From Xanthomonas fragariae (GTDB taxonomy: Bacteria; Pseudomonadota; Gammaproteobacteria; Xanthomonadales; Xanthomonadaceae): a DNA stretch of 64,000 nt. Positions 17,362 to 25,846 of the stretch are shown here, in pieces. The translations under genes were made by a program, and so were the position numbers. The stretch is taken from positions 186,001 through 250,000 of the forward strand of contig NZ_LT853882.1 of the NCBI RefSeq assembly GCF_900183975.1. The letters run 5' to 3'. The notes under the pieces are model-generated. The model was not told where the DNA came from, did no database searches, and saw only the letters and a list, made by a program, of their open reading frames with translations. The stretch's first letter is position 1, and each line of letters begins with the position of its first letter.

Positions 17362-18165
17362 ATGAGCGAATCATCCCTTGACGCTACGCGTGACGCTGGC
17401 GGTGCGTGGCGTTGGTTCCGGTACCTGTATCGGGTGCCGTTGCTACTGTTGCACTTAAGTATCTGCCTGCCGATCACCATGCTGTGCGTGGCGGCGCCGG
17501 CGCTGGCGCGCATCCGCACCGGGCGCGACGACACCTTGGACGAGCGCATGACCCGCTGGTGGCAGGGTAACCTGATGCGCATCTTCGGATTCCGCCTACG
17601 TCGCCTCGGCACCCCACTGCCGGGCGCGGTTCTATTCGTGGCCAACCACGTCAGCTGGGTGGACATCTCGATGCTGCACAGCCAGCGCGTGATGGGCTTT
17701 GTAGCCAAGCGCGAAATCGCCGCTTGGCCGCTGATAGGCTGGCTGGCGACCAAGGGCCAGACCATCTTCCATCAGCGCGGCAATACCGAATCGCTAGGCG
17801 GTGTGCTGCACCAAATGCTGCAACGTCTGCAAAGCGGCAAGCCGGTAGGTGTGTTTCCGGAAGGGCGCACCTACGGCGGTACGGAAGTCGGCCCGTTCCA
17901 TGCGCGCCTCTTCCAGGCCGCGGTCGAGTCCGGCGTACCGGTGCAGCCGGTGGCGCTGCGTTATGGCGTGCGTGGCAATGCGCAGGCGGTGGTCGCGTTC
18001 GGTGAATGCGAGAGTTTCTTCGCCAATATCGTGCGCGTGCTCGGCGAGCCGTCGCGGCTGGCCGAAGTGCATTTTCTGGAGCCTATCCGCGGGTTCGATA
18101 TCGAAGGACGTCGCCGCCTGGCCGACACTTCGCGTCAGCGCATCATCGCTGCGATGGCGTCCTGA
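17362..18165 (+). CDS. 1-acyl-sn-glycerol-3-phosphate acyltransferase family (PlsC)
   Basis: 267-residue membrane-associated acyltransferase. An N-terminal hydrophobic segment (about residues 22-50) precedes the acyltransferase motifs: NHVSWVD (HX4D, near residue 95) and FPEGRT (near residue 170), with GNT- and RGN-type spacing between. The family transfers an acyl chain to lysophosphatidate or another lysolipid at the inner membrane. ATG 17362 is chosen because the open frame upstream is not protein-like. The YheT-type hydrolase gene follows within about 65 bp on the same strand. Confidence 0.88.
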   Translation: MSESSLDATRDAGGAWRWFRYLYRVPLLLLHLSICLPITMLCVAAPALARIRTGRDDTLDERMTRWWQGNLMRIFGFRLRRLGTPLPGAVLFVANHVSWVDISMLHSQRVMGFVAKREIAAWPLIGWLATKGQTIFHQRGNTESLGGVLHQMLQRLQSGKPVGVFPEGRTYGGTEVGPFHARLFQAAVESGVPVQPVALRYGVRGNAQAVVAFGECESFFANIVRVLGEPSRLAEVHFLEPIRGFDIEGRRRLADTSRQRIIAAMAS

Positions 18166-18228
18166 GCCGACGATGCAAACGTGCACCACTGCTGCGGCCA
18201 GCACCACCTTCTCTGGTCCGATGAGCGC

Positions 18229-19236
18229 ATGAACGCCTCCGACTACCTGCCGCCGCGCTGGCTGCGCAACCCGCATGTGCAATCGATGCTGGGCAGCAGC
18301 GCGTTGCGCCGGATCCGCAGCCGCCAGTTGCTGGCTGCCAGCGGTGCGACCACCAGCGAACATATTCTCGATGGCGGCGACGGTGTGCGCCTGCAGGGCT
18401 GGATGAGCGTTCCACCTGGCGAGGCACCCCTGCGCGGCACCGTGTTGTTGCTGCACGGCTGGGAAGGCAGCGCCGATTCCAATTACATGCGCCTGACCGC
18501 CGCGTGCCTGCTCGGCCTGGGCTATCAGGTGTTCCGACTGAATTTTCGCGATCACGGCGGCACCCATCACCTCAACGTGGACCTGTTCCACTCCGATCGT
18601 ATCGAAGAAGTGGTCAACGCCGCGGGCGATCTGTGGCGGCGTTTTCGCGCGCCGCAGTTGCTGGCCGCGGGCTACTCGCTAGGTGGCAATTTCGCGTTGC
18701 GGCTTGCGCTGCGCGCGCCGGCCGCCGGCTTGCCATTGGCGCGCGTGGCAGCGGTGTGCCCGCTGCTGGATCCGGCGGCGACGATGCTGCAACTGGAAAA
18801 GGGCCCGCAGTTTTACGACTGGTATTTCCGTCGTAAATGGCGCGAATCGTTGCTGCGCAAGCGCAAGCTGTTCCCCGATCAACATGGCTACGATGACGCT
18901 ACCCTGGCGCTGGACCTGCGCGGGCTGATGGCCTGGCTGGCCGAACAGCACACCGGTCATGGCTCGCTGGAAGCGTATTTCGACAGCTATTCGATTACCG
19001 GCGAACGCCTGGCCAACTTGCAGGTACCGGTCGACATCCTGATGGCCGAAGACGACCCAGTGATTCCGTTCGCCGATTTCGCCGCCTGGCATTTGCCCGC
19101 GCACGCACAGCTGGAAATCGCGCGCTGGGGTGGTCATTGCGGCTTTCTGGAAAACGCCCGCGGCGACGGCTTCGCCGAGCGTTGGGTGGCTGAGCGACTG
19201 ACGGCACACAGCTTGAGAGTGGCTGACAATACGTAG
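18229..19236 (+). CDS. Alpha/beta hydrolase, YheT type
   Basis: 335 residues with the YheT/ABHD1-3 family start (LPPRWLRNPHVQSML), an oxyanion turn (LLLHGWEGSADSNYM), the nucleophile elbow GYSLGGN (Ser about residue 149), and late Asp and His residues (MAEDDPVIPF and GGHCGFLE). Substrates are probably esters or lipids; unknown. The last residues (RVADNT) and the TAG stop fall inside a MITE-like repeat that begins at 19217, so the native C-terminus has probably been replaced by insertion. It follows plsC on the same strand. Confidence 0.87.
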   Translation: MNASDYLPPRWLRNPHVQSMLGSSALRRIRSRQLLAASGATTSEHILDGGDGVRLQGWMSVPPGEAPLRGTVLLLHGWEGSADSNYMRLTAACLLGLGYQVFRLNFRDHGGTHHLNVDLFHSDRIEEVVNAAGDLWRRFRAPQLLAAGYSLGGNFALRLALRAPAAGLPLARVAAVCPLLDPAATMLQLEKGPQFYDWYFRRKWRESLLRKRKLFPDQHGYDDATLALDLRGLMAWLAEQHTGHGSLEAYFDSYSITGERLANLQVPVDILMAEDDPVIPFADFAAWHLPAHAQLEIARWGGHCGFLENARGDGFAERWVAERLTAHSLRVADNT

Positions 19237-19357
19237 CGATCAGTCACCAGGTGCGCGCGGACGGCGCGGAGCAACCGCAGTGTACGAATGAGACATGCCG
19301 TTCCGGGCACCGGCCGCGCCCGCCAGGCGGAGCGCGCGGTCGTTTTGTCAGCCGTGC
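19217..19357. repeat. MITE-like element, copy 1
   Basis: 141-bp non-coding repeat with terminal inverted repeats: left GAGTGGCTGACAATACG, right (reverse complement) GCACGGCTGACAAAACG. It is flanked by TGA and TAA, consistent with a decayed 3-bp TNA target duplication. The same sequence, in the opposite orientation, occurs at 34701-34848/36361-36367. The ends resemble those of the IS5-type element at 21923-22740 (GAGCGGCTAACAAAACCC), suggesting mobilisation in trans. It overlaps the 3' end of the YheT-type gene. Confidence 0.75.
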
Positions 19358-19412
19358 TAAGCCGGCGCCGCGCCTCGTTACAATAGGCGTTTGTCCTGGA
19401 TACGCCGCCGTC

Positions 19413-21485
19413 ATGCAAGACGCCATTCTTCAAGCCCTGCGCCGCAATGCGGCCGACGATGCGGTGGCGCTGGCACGCGAATGGGCGATGACTGCGCCGG
19501 ACACCGCCGCCGCGCATCGCTGGCTCGGGCTTGCCCTGCAGCAGCAAGGTCAGCCGAGACTGGCGCTGGCCAGCCTCGACACCGCACTGACGCTGACGCC
19601 TGAAGATGCCGACCTGCATCTGCTGCGCGCCGGCGTGTTGCTGGACACGCGCGATCTGTCCGCCGCCGATGCCGCGCTGTTGCGCACCACCGCGCTGGAC
19701 CCCAACCAGTTCAACGCCTACGTGATGCAGGCGCATCTGGCGGTGGCGCGCGGTGATCTGGACGAGGCCGAACGGCTGAGCCGCACCGCCGCGCGCCTGG
19801 CGCCGGAGCATCCGCAGTTGCTGGCCGTCGATGGCGTTGTGGAAATGCGCCGCGGGCAAAGCGACCGCGCGCTGTCGCTGCTCACGCGCGCCGCCGAGCA
19901 GTTGCCGGACGATGCGCAGGTGTTGTTTTCGCTGGGCTTTGCGTATCTGCAGAAAGAACACCTTGCATTTGCCGAGCGCGCTTTCGAGCGGGTGATCGAA
20001 CTCACTCCGCCCGGTACCGCACTGCGCGCCTTCATTGCGCAGCTCGCCCAGCGCCAAGGGCGTCTGGACGATGCGCTGTCTGCGATGCATGGCGTGCTCG
20101 CTCAGCCCGACGGCGACATTCCAGCCATGCGCCGGCTCGCCGGCGAGATGGAATTGCAGGCCGGGCGTCCTGATCAGGCCGCCGCGCATTTGCGTCTGGC
20201 GCTGGCCCATTGGCCGGCCGACCGGCGCACGTTGCACGCCTTGCTCACCGCCTGGGAGCGTTTGGGCGCGCTGGACGACGCGCGCGACACCCTGGACGCG
20301 GCGCTGGCCACGTCGGCCAATGCACACGACCTATGGCTTGCGCGCCTGGCGGTGGAGCCGGTCGGCGGGCCGCAGGCACAGGTGGTGATCGAGCGCTGGC
20401 TGCTGGCCATGCCTGAGCATCTACCGGCGCTGGAAGCGCTGATGCGCGTGCACGATATGCAAGGTCACGCCGACGCAGCAGAGATGGTGGCGCGTCAGAT
20501 CGTGGCGGTGGAACCGGGCCACATCAGCGGGGAGCAGCGCATCGTCGAAGCCTTGCTGGAACGCGACCCGGCGGCGGCGATCGCCTGCGTGCAATCCATG
20601 ATCGACTCGCTGCCTGAGCCTCAGCAGACCGTGTTGCGGCCGTGGCTGGGCAATGTGCAGGATCGCGCCGACCAGCCCGATGCTGCATTGGCGACTTGGA
20701 TGCAGTTCCAGCGCGAACAGGCCCAGCACCGTCTGCTGTTGCCGCCGCAGGCCGCCAAGCAACCGATGCAATGGCCGGCGTTGGGCACCATTCCCGACAC
20801 CGTCACTGCCCGTCCGCTGTTCGTCTGGGGCACGCCCGGCTCGCATGTCGAACGCCTGATCGCAGTGATGGGCGCAGCCACCCCGCTGGTGCGCGGCGAC
20901 CGCTACGGCACCACGCCGCCGTCCGACGCACTGCAGAGCTATCGCACCGTCGAGCAACTGGCGTCGGGCCAATTGGCACCGATGGCGTTGGTGGAAGGCT
21001 GGAAGGCGCAGCTGCCGCGGCGCGGCATCGACGACGGCAACGTCATCGACTGGCTGCTGTGGTGGGACAACACCTTGCTCACCGCGCTGCGCCCGCATCT
21101 GCCCGAAGGCCGGCTGGCGATTGCGCTGCGCGACCCGCGCGACATGCTGCTGGACTGGCTGTCGGCCGGCGCGCCCGCGCCGCTGGCCGTCCAGTCGCCG
21201 CAGCAGGCCACCGACTGGTTGCTGGCTGCGCTGGAACAACTTGCCGTGTTGCACGAACGCGATCTGTATTCCCACCGCATCATCCGGCTGGATGGCATCG
21301 AGAGCGACCCGCAGGGGATTTCCACCGCGCTGGAGCAGGCCTTCGGCCTGAGCTTTCCGTTGGTCGAACCGCGCGGCCCGGCGCGGTTGGCCCCGGGCCG
21401 GTGGCGCAACTACCGCGGTGTGCTGGGCGCGCAGTTCGATCTGCTCACCTCGATGGCGGTGCGCTTCGGTTACCCGCAGAAGTGA
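19413..21485 (+). CDS. TPR protein with C-terminal sulfotransferase-like domain
   Basis: 690 residues. Residues about 1-430 are tandem TPR-type helical repeats (for example TPEDADLHLLRAGVLLDTRD and RLAPEHPQLLAVDGVVEMRR). From about residue 465 a sulfotransferase-like domain follows: PLFVWGTPGSHVERLIAVMG resembles the 5'-PAPS-binding start of the fold, and RLAIALRDPRDMLLDWLS resembles the later 3'-phosphate-binding segment. The PAPS loop is divergent from the usual GxxRSGTT, so activity is uncertain. ATG 19413 is the first Met consistent with TPR sequence. Not part of an obvious operon. Confidence 0.78.
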   Translation: MQDAILQALRRNAADDAVALAREWAMTAPDTAAAHRWLGLALQQQGQPRLALASLDTALTLTPEDADLHLLRAGVLLDTRDLSAADAALLRTTALDPNQFNAYVMQAHLAVARGDLDEAERLSRTAARLAPEHPQLLAVDGVVEMRRGQSDRALSLLTRAAEQLPDDAQVLFSLGFAYLQKEHLAFAERAFERVIELTPPGTALRAFIAQLAQRQGRLDDALSAMHGVLAQPDGDIPAMRRLAGEMELQAGRPDQAAAHLRLALAHWPADRRTLHALLTAWERLGALDDARDTLDAALATSANAHDLWLARLAVEPVGGPQAQVVIERWLLAMPEHLPALEALMRVHDMQGHADAAEMVARQIVAVEPGHISGEQRIVEALLERDPAAAIACVQSMIDSLPEPQQTVLRPWLGNVQDRADQPDAALATWMQFQREQAQHRLLLPPQAAKQPMQWPALGTIPDTVTARPLFVWGTPGSHVERLIAVMGAATPLVRGDRYGTTPPSDALQSYRTVEQLASGQLAPMALVEGWKAQLPRRGIDDGNVIDWLLWWDNTLLTALRPHLPEGRLAIALRDPRDMLLDWLSAGAPAPLAVQSPQQATDWLLAALEQLAVLHERDLYSHRIIRLDGIESDPQGISTALEQAFGLSFPLVEPRGPARLAPGRWRNYRGVLGAQFDLLTSMAVRFGYPQK

Positions 21486-21731
21486 GCCGGCAGCAATAAA
21501 CCCGGCCGCGCGTACCAGAGGGTTGCATTGCGATGGCGTCCTCGCCGCTAACGCAATGCACACAACGATCTGCACCACATCACACTTGCGATCGAAGTGC
21601 TATTTCCCAGACATGCTCGAACCACCAGCAGTCATGCTTTTGCATCATCCAGCAACGACCCAACTGCTATTCACTGATCATGCCGACGCCCACTTACAGA
21701 AGCTGATCACAGCACGCGAGGTGTTCGATCG

Positions 21732-21791
21732 CTAACCGTTGGCTTCAATCATCTGGTCAAGCACATACACCGGCGCGCCGTCTGCACCCGC
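21732..21791 (-). pseudogene. C-terminal end of META-DUF4377 lipoprotein, separated by inversion
   Basis: On the minus strand these bases encode GADGAPVYVLDQMIEANG and a stop, which matches the expected last strand of a DUF4377 domain. The rest of that gene lies 12 kb away at 31801-33965 on the plus strand and stops just before this piece would be needed. Joining the two after re-inverting the intervening DNA keeps the frame (RVTRYPAA followed by AGADGAP). See the finding on the 12-kb inversion. Confidence 0.65.
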
Positions 21792-21922
21792 AGTGAAACG
21801 TCGCGTTCGACCATGGCGGTGAATTGCAGCGCGTGGCCGGGCCGACCTTCGTGCGCGCGGAGCGTCCAGGCGGCCGAGTCGACGTTGAAGTCGTCGTATC
21901 GCTCCTTGTGGAGCGCCGCTTA
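21792..21922 (-). pseudogene. DUF885 internal fragment, 5' part
   Basis: The minus strand encodes about 43 residues typical of DUF885 proteins: ERYDDFNVDSAAWTLRAHEG, then RPGHALQFTAMVERDVSL. The segment includes the HExxPGH-like stretch (HEGRPGH) of this presumed metallopeptidase family. Its upstream side is cut at 21923 by an IS and the N-terminal several hundred residues are missing; its downstream side ends abruptly at VSL. The natural continuation (ARSMFAFNSFNLEGW) is found at 33968-34064 on the other strand. Confidence 0.7.
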
Positions 21923-22740
21923 GAGCGTCTAACAAAAACCCCTTGAATCTTGTCTCGCCGGTGGCAGAATTGCGGACATGACACGTCGCAAAGAGATCCC
22001 CATTGCGCTGTGGAAGCGCATCGAGCCGCTGATTCCGCAAGTGAAGCGTTCGCCCAAAGGTGGACGGCCGCGTATCAGTGATCAGCAAGCCCTCAACGGC
22101 ATCGTCTATGTCCTGCGCACGGGCGTGCCGTGGGAAGACCTGCCTATGGAGCTGGGCTACGGCAGCGGCATGACCTGCTGGCGCCGGTTGCGTGATTGGC
22201 AGGCCGCCGGTGTGTGGCATCGTCTGCATCAGGTGTTGCTGGCCGAGCGACGTCGCGCTCAGACGCTGGACCTGAGCCGAGCTGGTCTGGACGCCGCTAG
22301 CGTAGCCTCCCCCCGGGGGGCCCATATACCGGGCCGAACCCGACCGATCGCGGCAAACTCGGCAGCAAACGGAATCTGATCGTCGATCGCAACGGCATCC
22401 CCTTGGCGGTGTGCGTCACCGGCGCCAATCGGCACGACTCGGTCGTGTTCGAGGAGTTGATCGACGCCTTGCCGCCAATTGGTGGCAAACCAGGGCGCCC
22501 GCGACGTTGGCCAGCCTCAAGCAGCGCGGCATCATTGCGCGGATCGCACGCAAGGGGATCGCGCGCAACGACCGGTTGGGCCGTCATCGCTGGGGCGTCG
22601 AGCGCACCCATGCCTGGTTCGCAGGCATGGGCAAACTGCGCATCCGCTTTGAACGCCGCATCGATCTCCACTTGGCGTTGCTCTCGCTTGCTTGCTCCAT
22701 CATCTGCTTACGGCTTCTTCCTGGGTTTTGTTAGCCGCTC
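21923..22740 (+). mobile_element. IS5-family insertion sequence, defective
   Basis: 818-bp element bounded by imperfect inverted repeats (left GAGCGTCTAACAAAAACC, right GAGCGGCTAACAAAACCC as reverse complement) and by the 3-bp duplication TTA at 21920-21922 and 22741-22743. It carries one transposase gene that is broken. The ends and TNA-type target match IS5 subgroups such as IS1031/IS427. It separates the DUF885 fragment from the 3' end of sodC, which lies 22 bp beyond the right end. Confidence 0.9.
21978..22734 (+). pseudogene. IS5-family transposase, frameshifted
   Basis: Transposase in three frames. The N-terminal part (MTRRKEIPIALWKRIEPLIP, then GGRPRISDQQALNGIVYVLR) is the IS5-type DUF4096 region. 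The frame changes within a C-run/G-run at about 22310-22323, continues as KRNLIVDRNGIPLAVCVTGA, and changes again near 22500, where about 60 bases that should encode a DKAYD-like segment are missing. The C-terminal part (RIARKGIARNDRLGRHRW, then VERTHAWFAG) contains the catalytic Glu. No active transposase can be made from this copy. Confidence 0.9.
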
Positions 22741-22762
22741 TTAATTGGTTCGGTTCAAGTGC

Positions 22763-23422
22763 CTACTTTGTTGCAGCCTGCGCGTTGTCGGTGGTGATCA
22801 CACCGCACGCCAGACGGCCGCCGGCGTTGCCGGTGGGCTGGGTTTTGTAGTCGTCCGCATTGGCGTGCACGATTACTGCGTGGCCGGCGATATCGAACTG
22901 GTCTGCCTTGCCCAGATTGACGTTGCTCGACACCGGGCCATCGATGCGGGCATTGCCCTGCGCATCGGCTTTGATGTTCGGCATATCGCCGCCGTGGTGC
23001 GGGTCGGCGGTGACATTACCGTGATCGGATTGGGCCGGATTGAGGTGCCCTCCGGCGCTGCTGCCGTCCGGTGCGCTGCAATCGCCCTTTTCGTGGATAT
23101 GGAAGCCGTGTTCGGTGTTGGGCTTGAGGCCGCTCAGCTGACCGGTCACGCGCAGTGCGCCGTCGACGGTCTTGAATCTCACCGTGCCCTTGACCTCATT
23201 GCCCTTGGTCGGCTGGAGCTCGGCGGTTGCGGTGGTGGTGGCCGCCGCCTCGGTGACCATGGAGGCGGCATGCTCGCCAACATGCGCCGCTTCGGCCGGC
23301 GTGCTGGCCTGCGGTGCAGGTGCAGGTGCAGGTGCAGGGTCGGCCGGTGCGGGCTCCTCGCGCTTGCACGAGGTCAGCACCAGCGCGGTGGCCAGGAATA
23401 AGGTCGTCGGGAGAATGCGCAT
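22763..23422 (-). CDS. sodC: Cu/Zn superoxide dismutase lipoprotein
   Basis: 219-residue periplasmic or outer-membrane lipoprotein that dismutes superoxide. Lipobox LVLTSC with Cys at residue 19, then a Pro/Ala-rich linker (PAPADPAPAPAPAP) and the SOD domain. Copper and zinc ligands are visible in GFHIHEKGDC, GGHLNPAQSDHG, GDMPNI and the late active-site segment DDYKTQPTGNAGGRLACGVI, including both Cys of the disulfide and the Arg. The gene lies 48 bp downstream of a second sodC in tandem, likely one transcript. Confidence 0.95.
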   Translation of the reverse strand: MRILPTTLFLATALVLTSCKREEPAPADPAPAPAPAPQASTPAEAAHVGEHAASMVTEAAATTTATAELQPTKGNEVKGTVRFKTVDGALRVTGQLSGLKPNTEHGFHIHEKGDCSAPDGSSAGGHLNPAQSDHGNVTADPHHGGDMPNIKADAQGNARIDGPVSSNVNLGKADQFDIAGHAVIVHANADDYKTQPTGNAGGRLACGVITTDNAQAATK

Positions 23423-23470
23423 GGAAAAACTCCTTTAGAGAGGCCGCAGCTGCGGCCATTGATGCCCAAT

Positions 23471-24070
23471 TCAGGGCTGCGAAGGGGAAGTGCGCGATTT
23501 GGCGACGCGAATGACGCCGCAGGCCAGACGTGCGCCGGCATTGCCGCTGGGTTGGCTTCGATAGTCGTCTGAATCGGCGTGCACGATCAGCGACTTGCCG
23601 ATCACATCGGTCGGTGCCGCATCGCCAAGACTGATGCCGGAAACGATCATGTCCAGATGTGCGACGCCTTCGGCGTCCGCGCGCAGATTGTCCATGTCGC
23701 CCAGGTGATGCGCGCCGTCGCCGCTCCGCCCGTGCGGCGCACCGGTCGGATTGAAATGCGCGCCGGCACTGCTGGCATCGGCGGCGCTGCAATCGCCACG
23801 TTCGTGCACGTGGAAGCCGGCCACGCCGCCCGGGCGCAGCCCACCGACGGTGCCGGTGATGCGGATGCCCCGTAACGCAGGCACCAGCACCACACGACCA
23901 CTGACCAAGCTGCCCGAAGCCGATGCCAGCGCCGCTTCGGCCTGCTGCACCGGGCGGGTGGGCACGACCCGCATCGCTTGGGGCGGCGGCGGCGGAGTTG
24001 GTGGCGTGCTGCTGCAGGCAGCCAGCGCCAGAGCGGTGAAACCAATAATCGTGGACGACCGGTGGGGCAT
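23471..24070 (-). CDS. sodC: Cu/Zn superoxide dismutase lipoprotein, second copy
   Basis: 199 residues, paralogous to the downstream sodC. Lipobox LALAACSS (Cys at residue 19) is followed by a Pro-rich linker. The active-site pattern is kept: GFHVHERGDC, GAHFNPTGAPHG, LGDMDNL, and SDDYRSQPSGNAGARLACGV. The domain is clearly diverged from its neighbour, so this is an old duplication rather than a recent one. First gene of the tandem pair; ATG 24070 starts a normal signal peptide. Confidence 0.94.
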   Translation of the reverse strand: MPHRSSTIIGFTALALAACSSTPPTPPPPPQAMRVVPTRPVQQAEAALASASGSLVSGRVVLVPALRGIRITGTVGGLRPGGVAGFHVHERGDCSAADASSAGAHFNPTGAPHGRSGDGAHHLGDMDNLRADAEGVAHLDMIVSGISLGDAAPTDVIGKSLIVHADSDDYRSQPSGNAGARLACGVIRVAKSRTSPSQP

Positions 24071-24415
24071 CGAGCTGTTCTCCTGATCAGGCTGGAAACC
24101 TATGCGGGCGCATGTTCACGTGTCATGAAATGCGCGTGCCGGCAGCTCGAGTGTTGACGGGGTTGGTGTGGTGGTCGGATTGTTTAGGGATGTGGGTTGA
24201 TGGGGTGCGGTGCGAGGTACGAGATGGCGTCGACGCCTCTTCAAAAGGCAGCGCTTTTATCGGTGCAGGCACCTCACCCCAACCTCTTATTGTCTCGGCG
24301 ATCTGCCACAAGAGGTGTCGAGAGCCGGCGTGGCCGACCGATGATCCACTGGTCCGAGCGCACCCCGCGAAAACGAGCTCACGGGGGGCGCGGGGCTTGC
24401 AACCGAGAGGCCGGG
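24071..24415. other. Intergenic region between ntrC and sodC genes
   Basis: About 345 bases downstream of ntrC and upstream of the sodC pair. No gene with a supported start or recognisable product is seen on either strand; the sodC promoter must lie near the left end. The segment 24265-24400 has a lower coding look and contains GGTGCAGGCACC, a short palindrome. Confidence 0.5.
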
Positions 24416-25846
24416 TTAGCGGCGTTTGCGGCCTGGGCCGAGTTTGCGGGTGACGGTGTTGCGGCCCAGGCCCAAGCGTGCGGCGGCTTCGGCGCGGCGG
24501 CCTTGGGTGAGTTGCAGGGCAGTTTCCAGTAAGGTCTTGTCCAGGCGTTCGCGGGCTTCTGCGTGCAGGCCTTGAGCGCCTTCGCTCAGGCGTTGTGCGG
24601 CCCAGCTGGAGAGCATTTGGTCCCACTGCCCGTCGCTGCGGCCGCCACGGTGACGACGGCCGCCACGCGCCAGTGCGGCTTCCACATCGATCACATCGAT
24701 GATGTCGGCAGTAGCCAGCGCGGCCAAGCGCCAGCACACGTTTTCCAGCTCGCGCACGTTGCCGGGCCAGTCGTATTGTCGCAGGTCTTCCAACGCGGCC
24801 GAAGACAATCGCTTGGGCAACATATCGAGTTTGCGGCCGGCCATAGCGAGAAAGTTTTCCGCCAGTTGCGCGATGTCGCCGCGGCGTTCGCGCAGTGGTG
24901 GCAATTGCAGACGCACAACATCCAGACGATGCAGCAGGTCGGCACGGAAGCGGCCTTGTTCAACCAATGCTTCCAGATCCTGGTGAGTGGCAGCGATCAC
25001 GCGCACATCGACGCGGATTAACTCGCGCCCGCCGACGCGGAAGAATTCGTTCTCCGCCAACACGCGCAGCAAGCGGGTCTGCAGCGGCAGCGGCATGTCG
25101 CCAATTTCGTCAAGAAACAACGTGCCGCCATCGGCTTGTTCGAAGCGGCCGATATGGCGTTTGGTGGCGCCGGTGAAGGCGCCGGTTTCGTGGCCGAACA
25201 ACTCGCTTTCCAGCAATTCGGCAGGAATTGCGGCGGTATTGAGCGCGACGAAAGGTTTACGTGAGCGTGGCGATTCGTTGTGCAGCGCGCGTGCGACCAG
25301 TTCCTTGCCGGTGCCGGTTTCACCGTTGATCAACACCGATAGCGGTGCCTGCGCGAGCCGGCCGATGGCACGGAACAGCGCCTGCATGGCGGGCGTGTCG
25401 CCGATCAATGATGCAGAGCCTTCGGCCAGCCGCGTGCCGACGATTTCGTCGACACCGGCATCGGCATCCGGCAGCGCGCGCGCGGCTAGTGCTACTGCGT
25501 CATCCAGATCGAATGGCTTGGATAGAAACTCGTGCGCGCCGCCGCGGAACGCGCCGGCCGTGCTGGTGACATCGGTGTAGGCCGACATGACGATCACCGG
25601 CAATTGCGGGTGCTTGGATTTGAGCTTGTCGAGCAGGATCAGGCCGTCTTCGCCAGGCATGCGCACGTCGGTGAACAGCAGATCCGGAGTGGGCCGCATC
25701 GCCAGCGCCTGCAGCGCGGCGGCGGCGCTGTCGAAGCCGTCCACCGCGTAGCCGGCATCGCGCAAGGCGGTTGACAGCACGAAGCGGACCGAGCGGTCGT
25801 CATCGACCACCCAGATACGGTGAGATGCCGCGGCGGCCTCAGCCAT
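24416..25846 (-). CDS. ntrC: Nitrogen regulation response regulator NtrC
   Basis: 476-residue sigma-54 activator. Receiver domain at residues 1-125 (WVVDDDRSVRF, phospho-Asp in LLFTDVRMPGEDG, Lys in LSKPFD). AAA+ domain at about 150-380 with Walker A GETGTGKE, the sigma-54 contact loop ESELFGHETGAFTGA and Walker B GGTLFLDEIGD. The C-terminal Fis-type helix-turn-helix is RRAEAAARLGLGRNTVTRKL. ATG 25846 overlaps the ntrB stop by 8 bp. It is expected to drive glnA from the sigma-54 promoter seen at 30694-30710. Confidence 0.95.
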   Translation of the reverse strand: MAEAAAASHRIWVVDDDRSVRFVLSTALRDAGYAVDGFDSAAAALQALAMRPTPDLLFTDVRMPGEDGLILLDKLKSKHPQLPVIVMSAYTDVTSTAGAFRGGAHEFLSKPFDLDDAVALAARALPDADAGVDEIVGTRLAEGSASLIGDTPAMQALFRAIGRLAQAPLSVLINGETGTGKELVARALHNESPRSRKPFVALNTAAIPAELLESELFGHETGAFTGATKRHIGRFEQADGGTLFLDEIGDMPLPLQTRLLRVLAENEFFRVGGRELIRVDVRVIAATHQDLEALVEQGRFRADLLHRLDVVRLQLPPLRERRGDIAQLAENFLAMAGRKLDMLPKRLSSAALEDLRQYDWPGNVRELENVCWRLAALATADIIDVIDVEAALARGGRRHRGGRSDGQWDQMLSSWAAQRLSEGAQGLHAEARERLDKTLLETALQLTQGRRAEAAARLGLGRNTVTRKLGPGRKRR

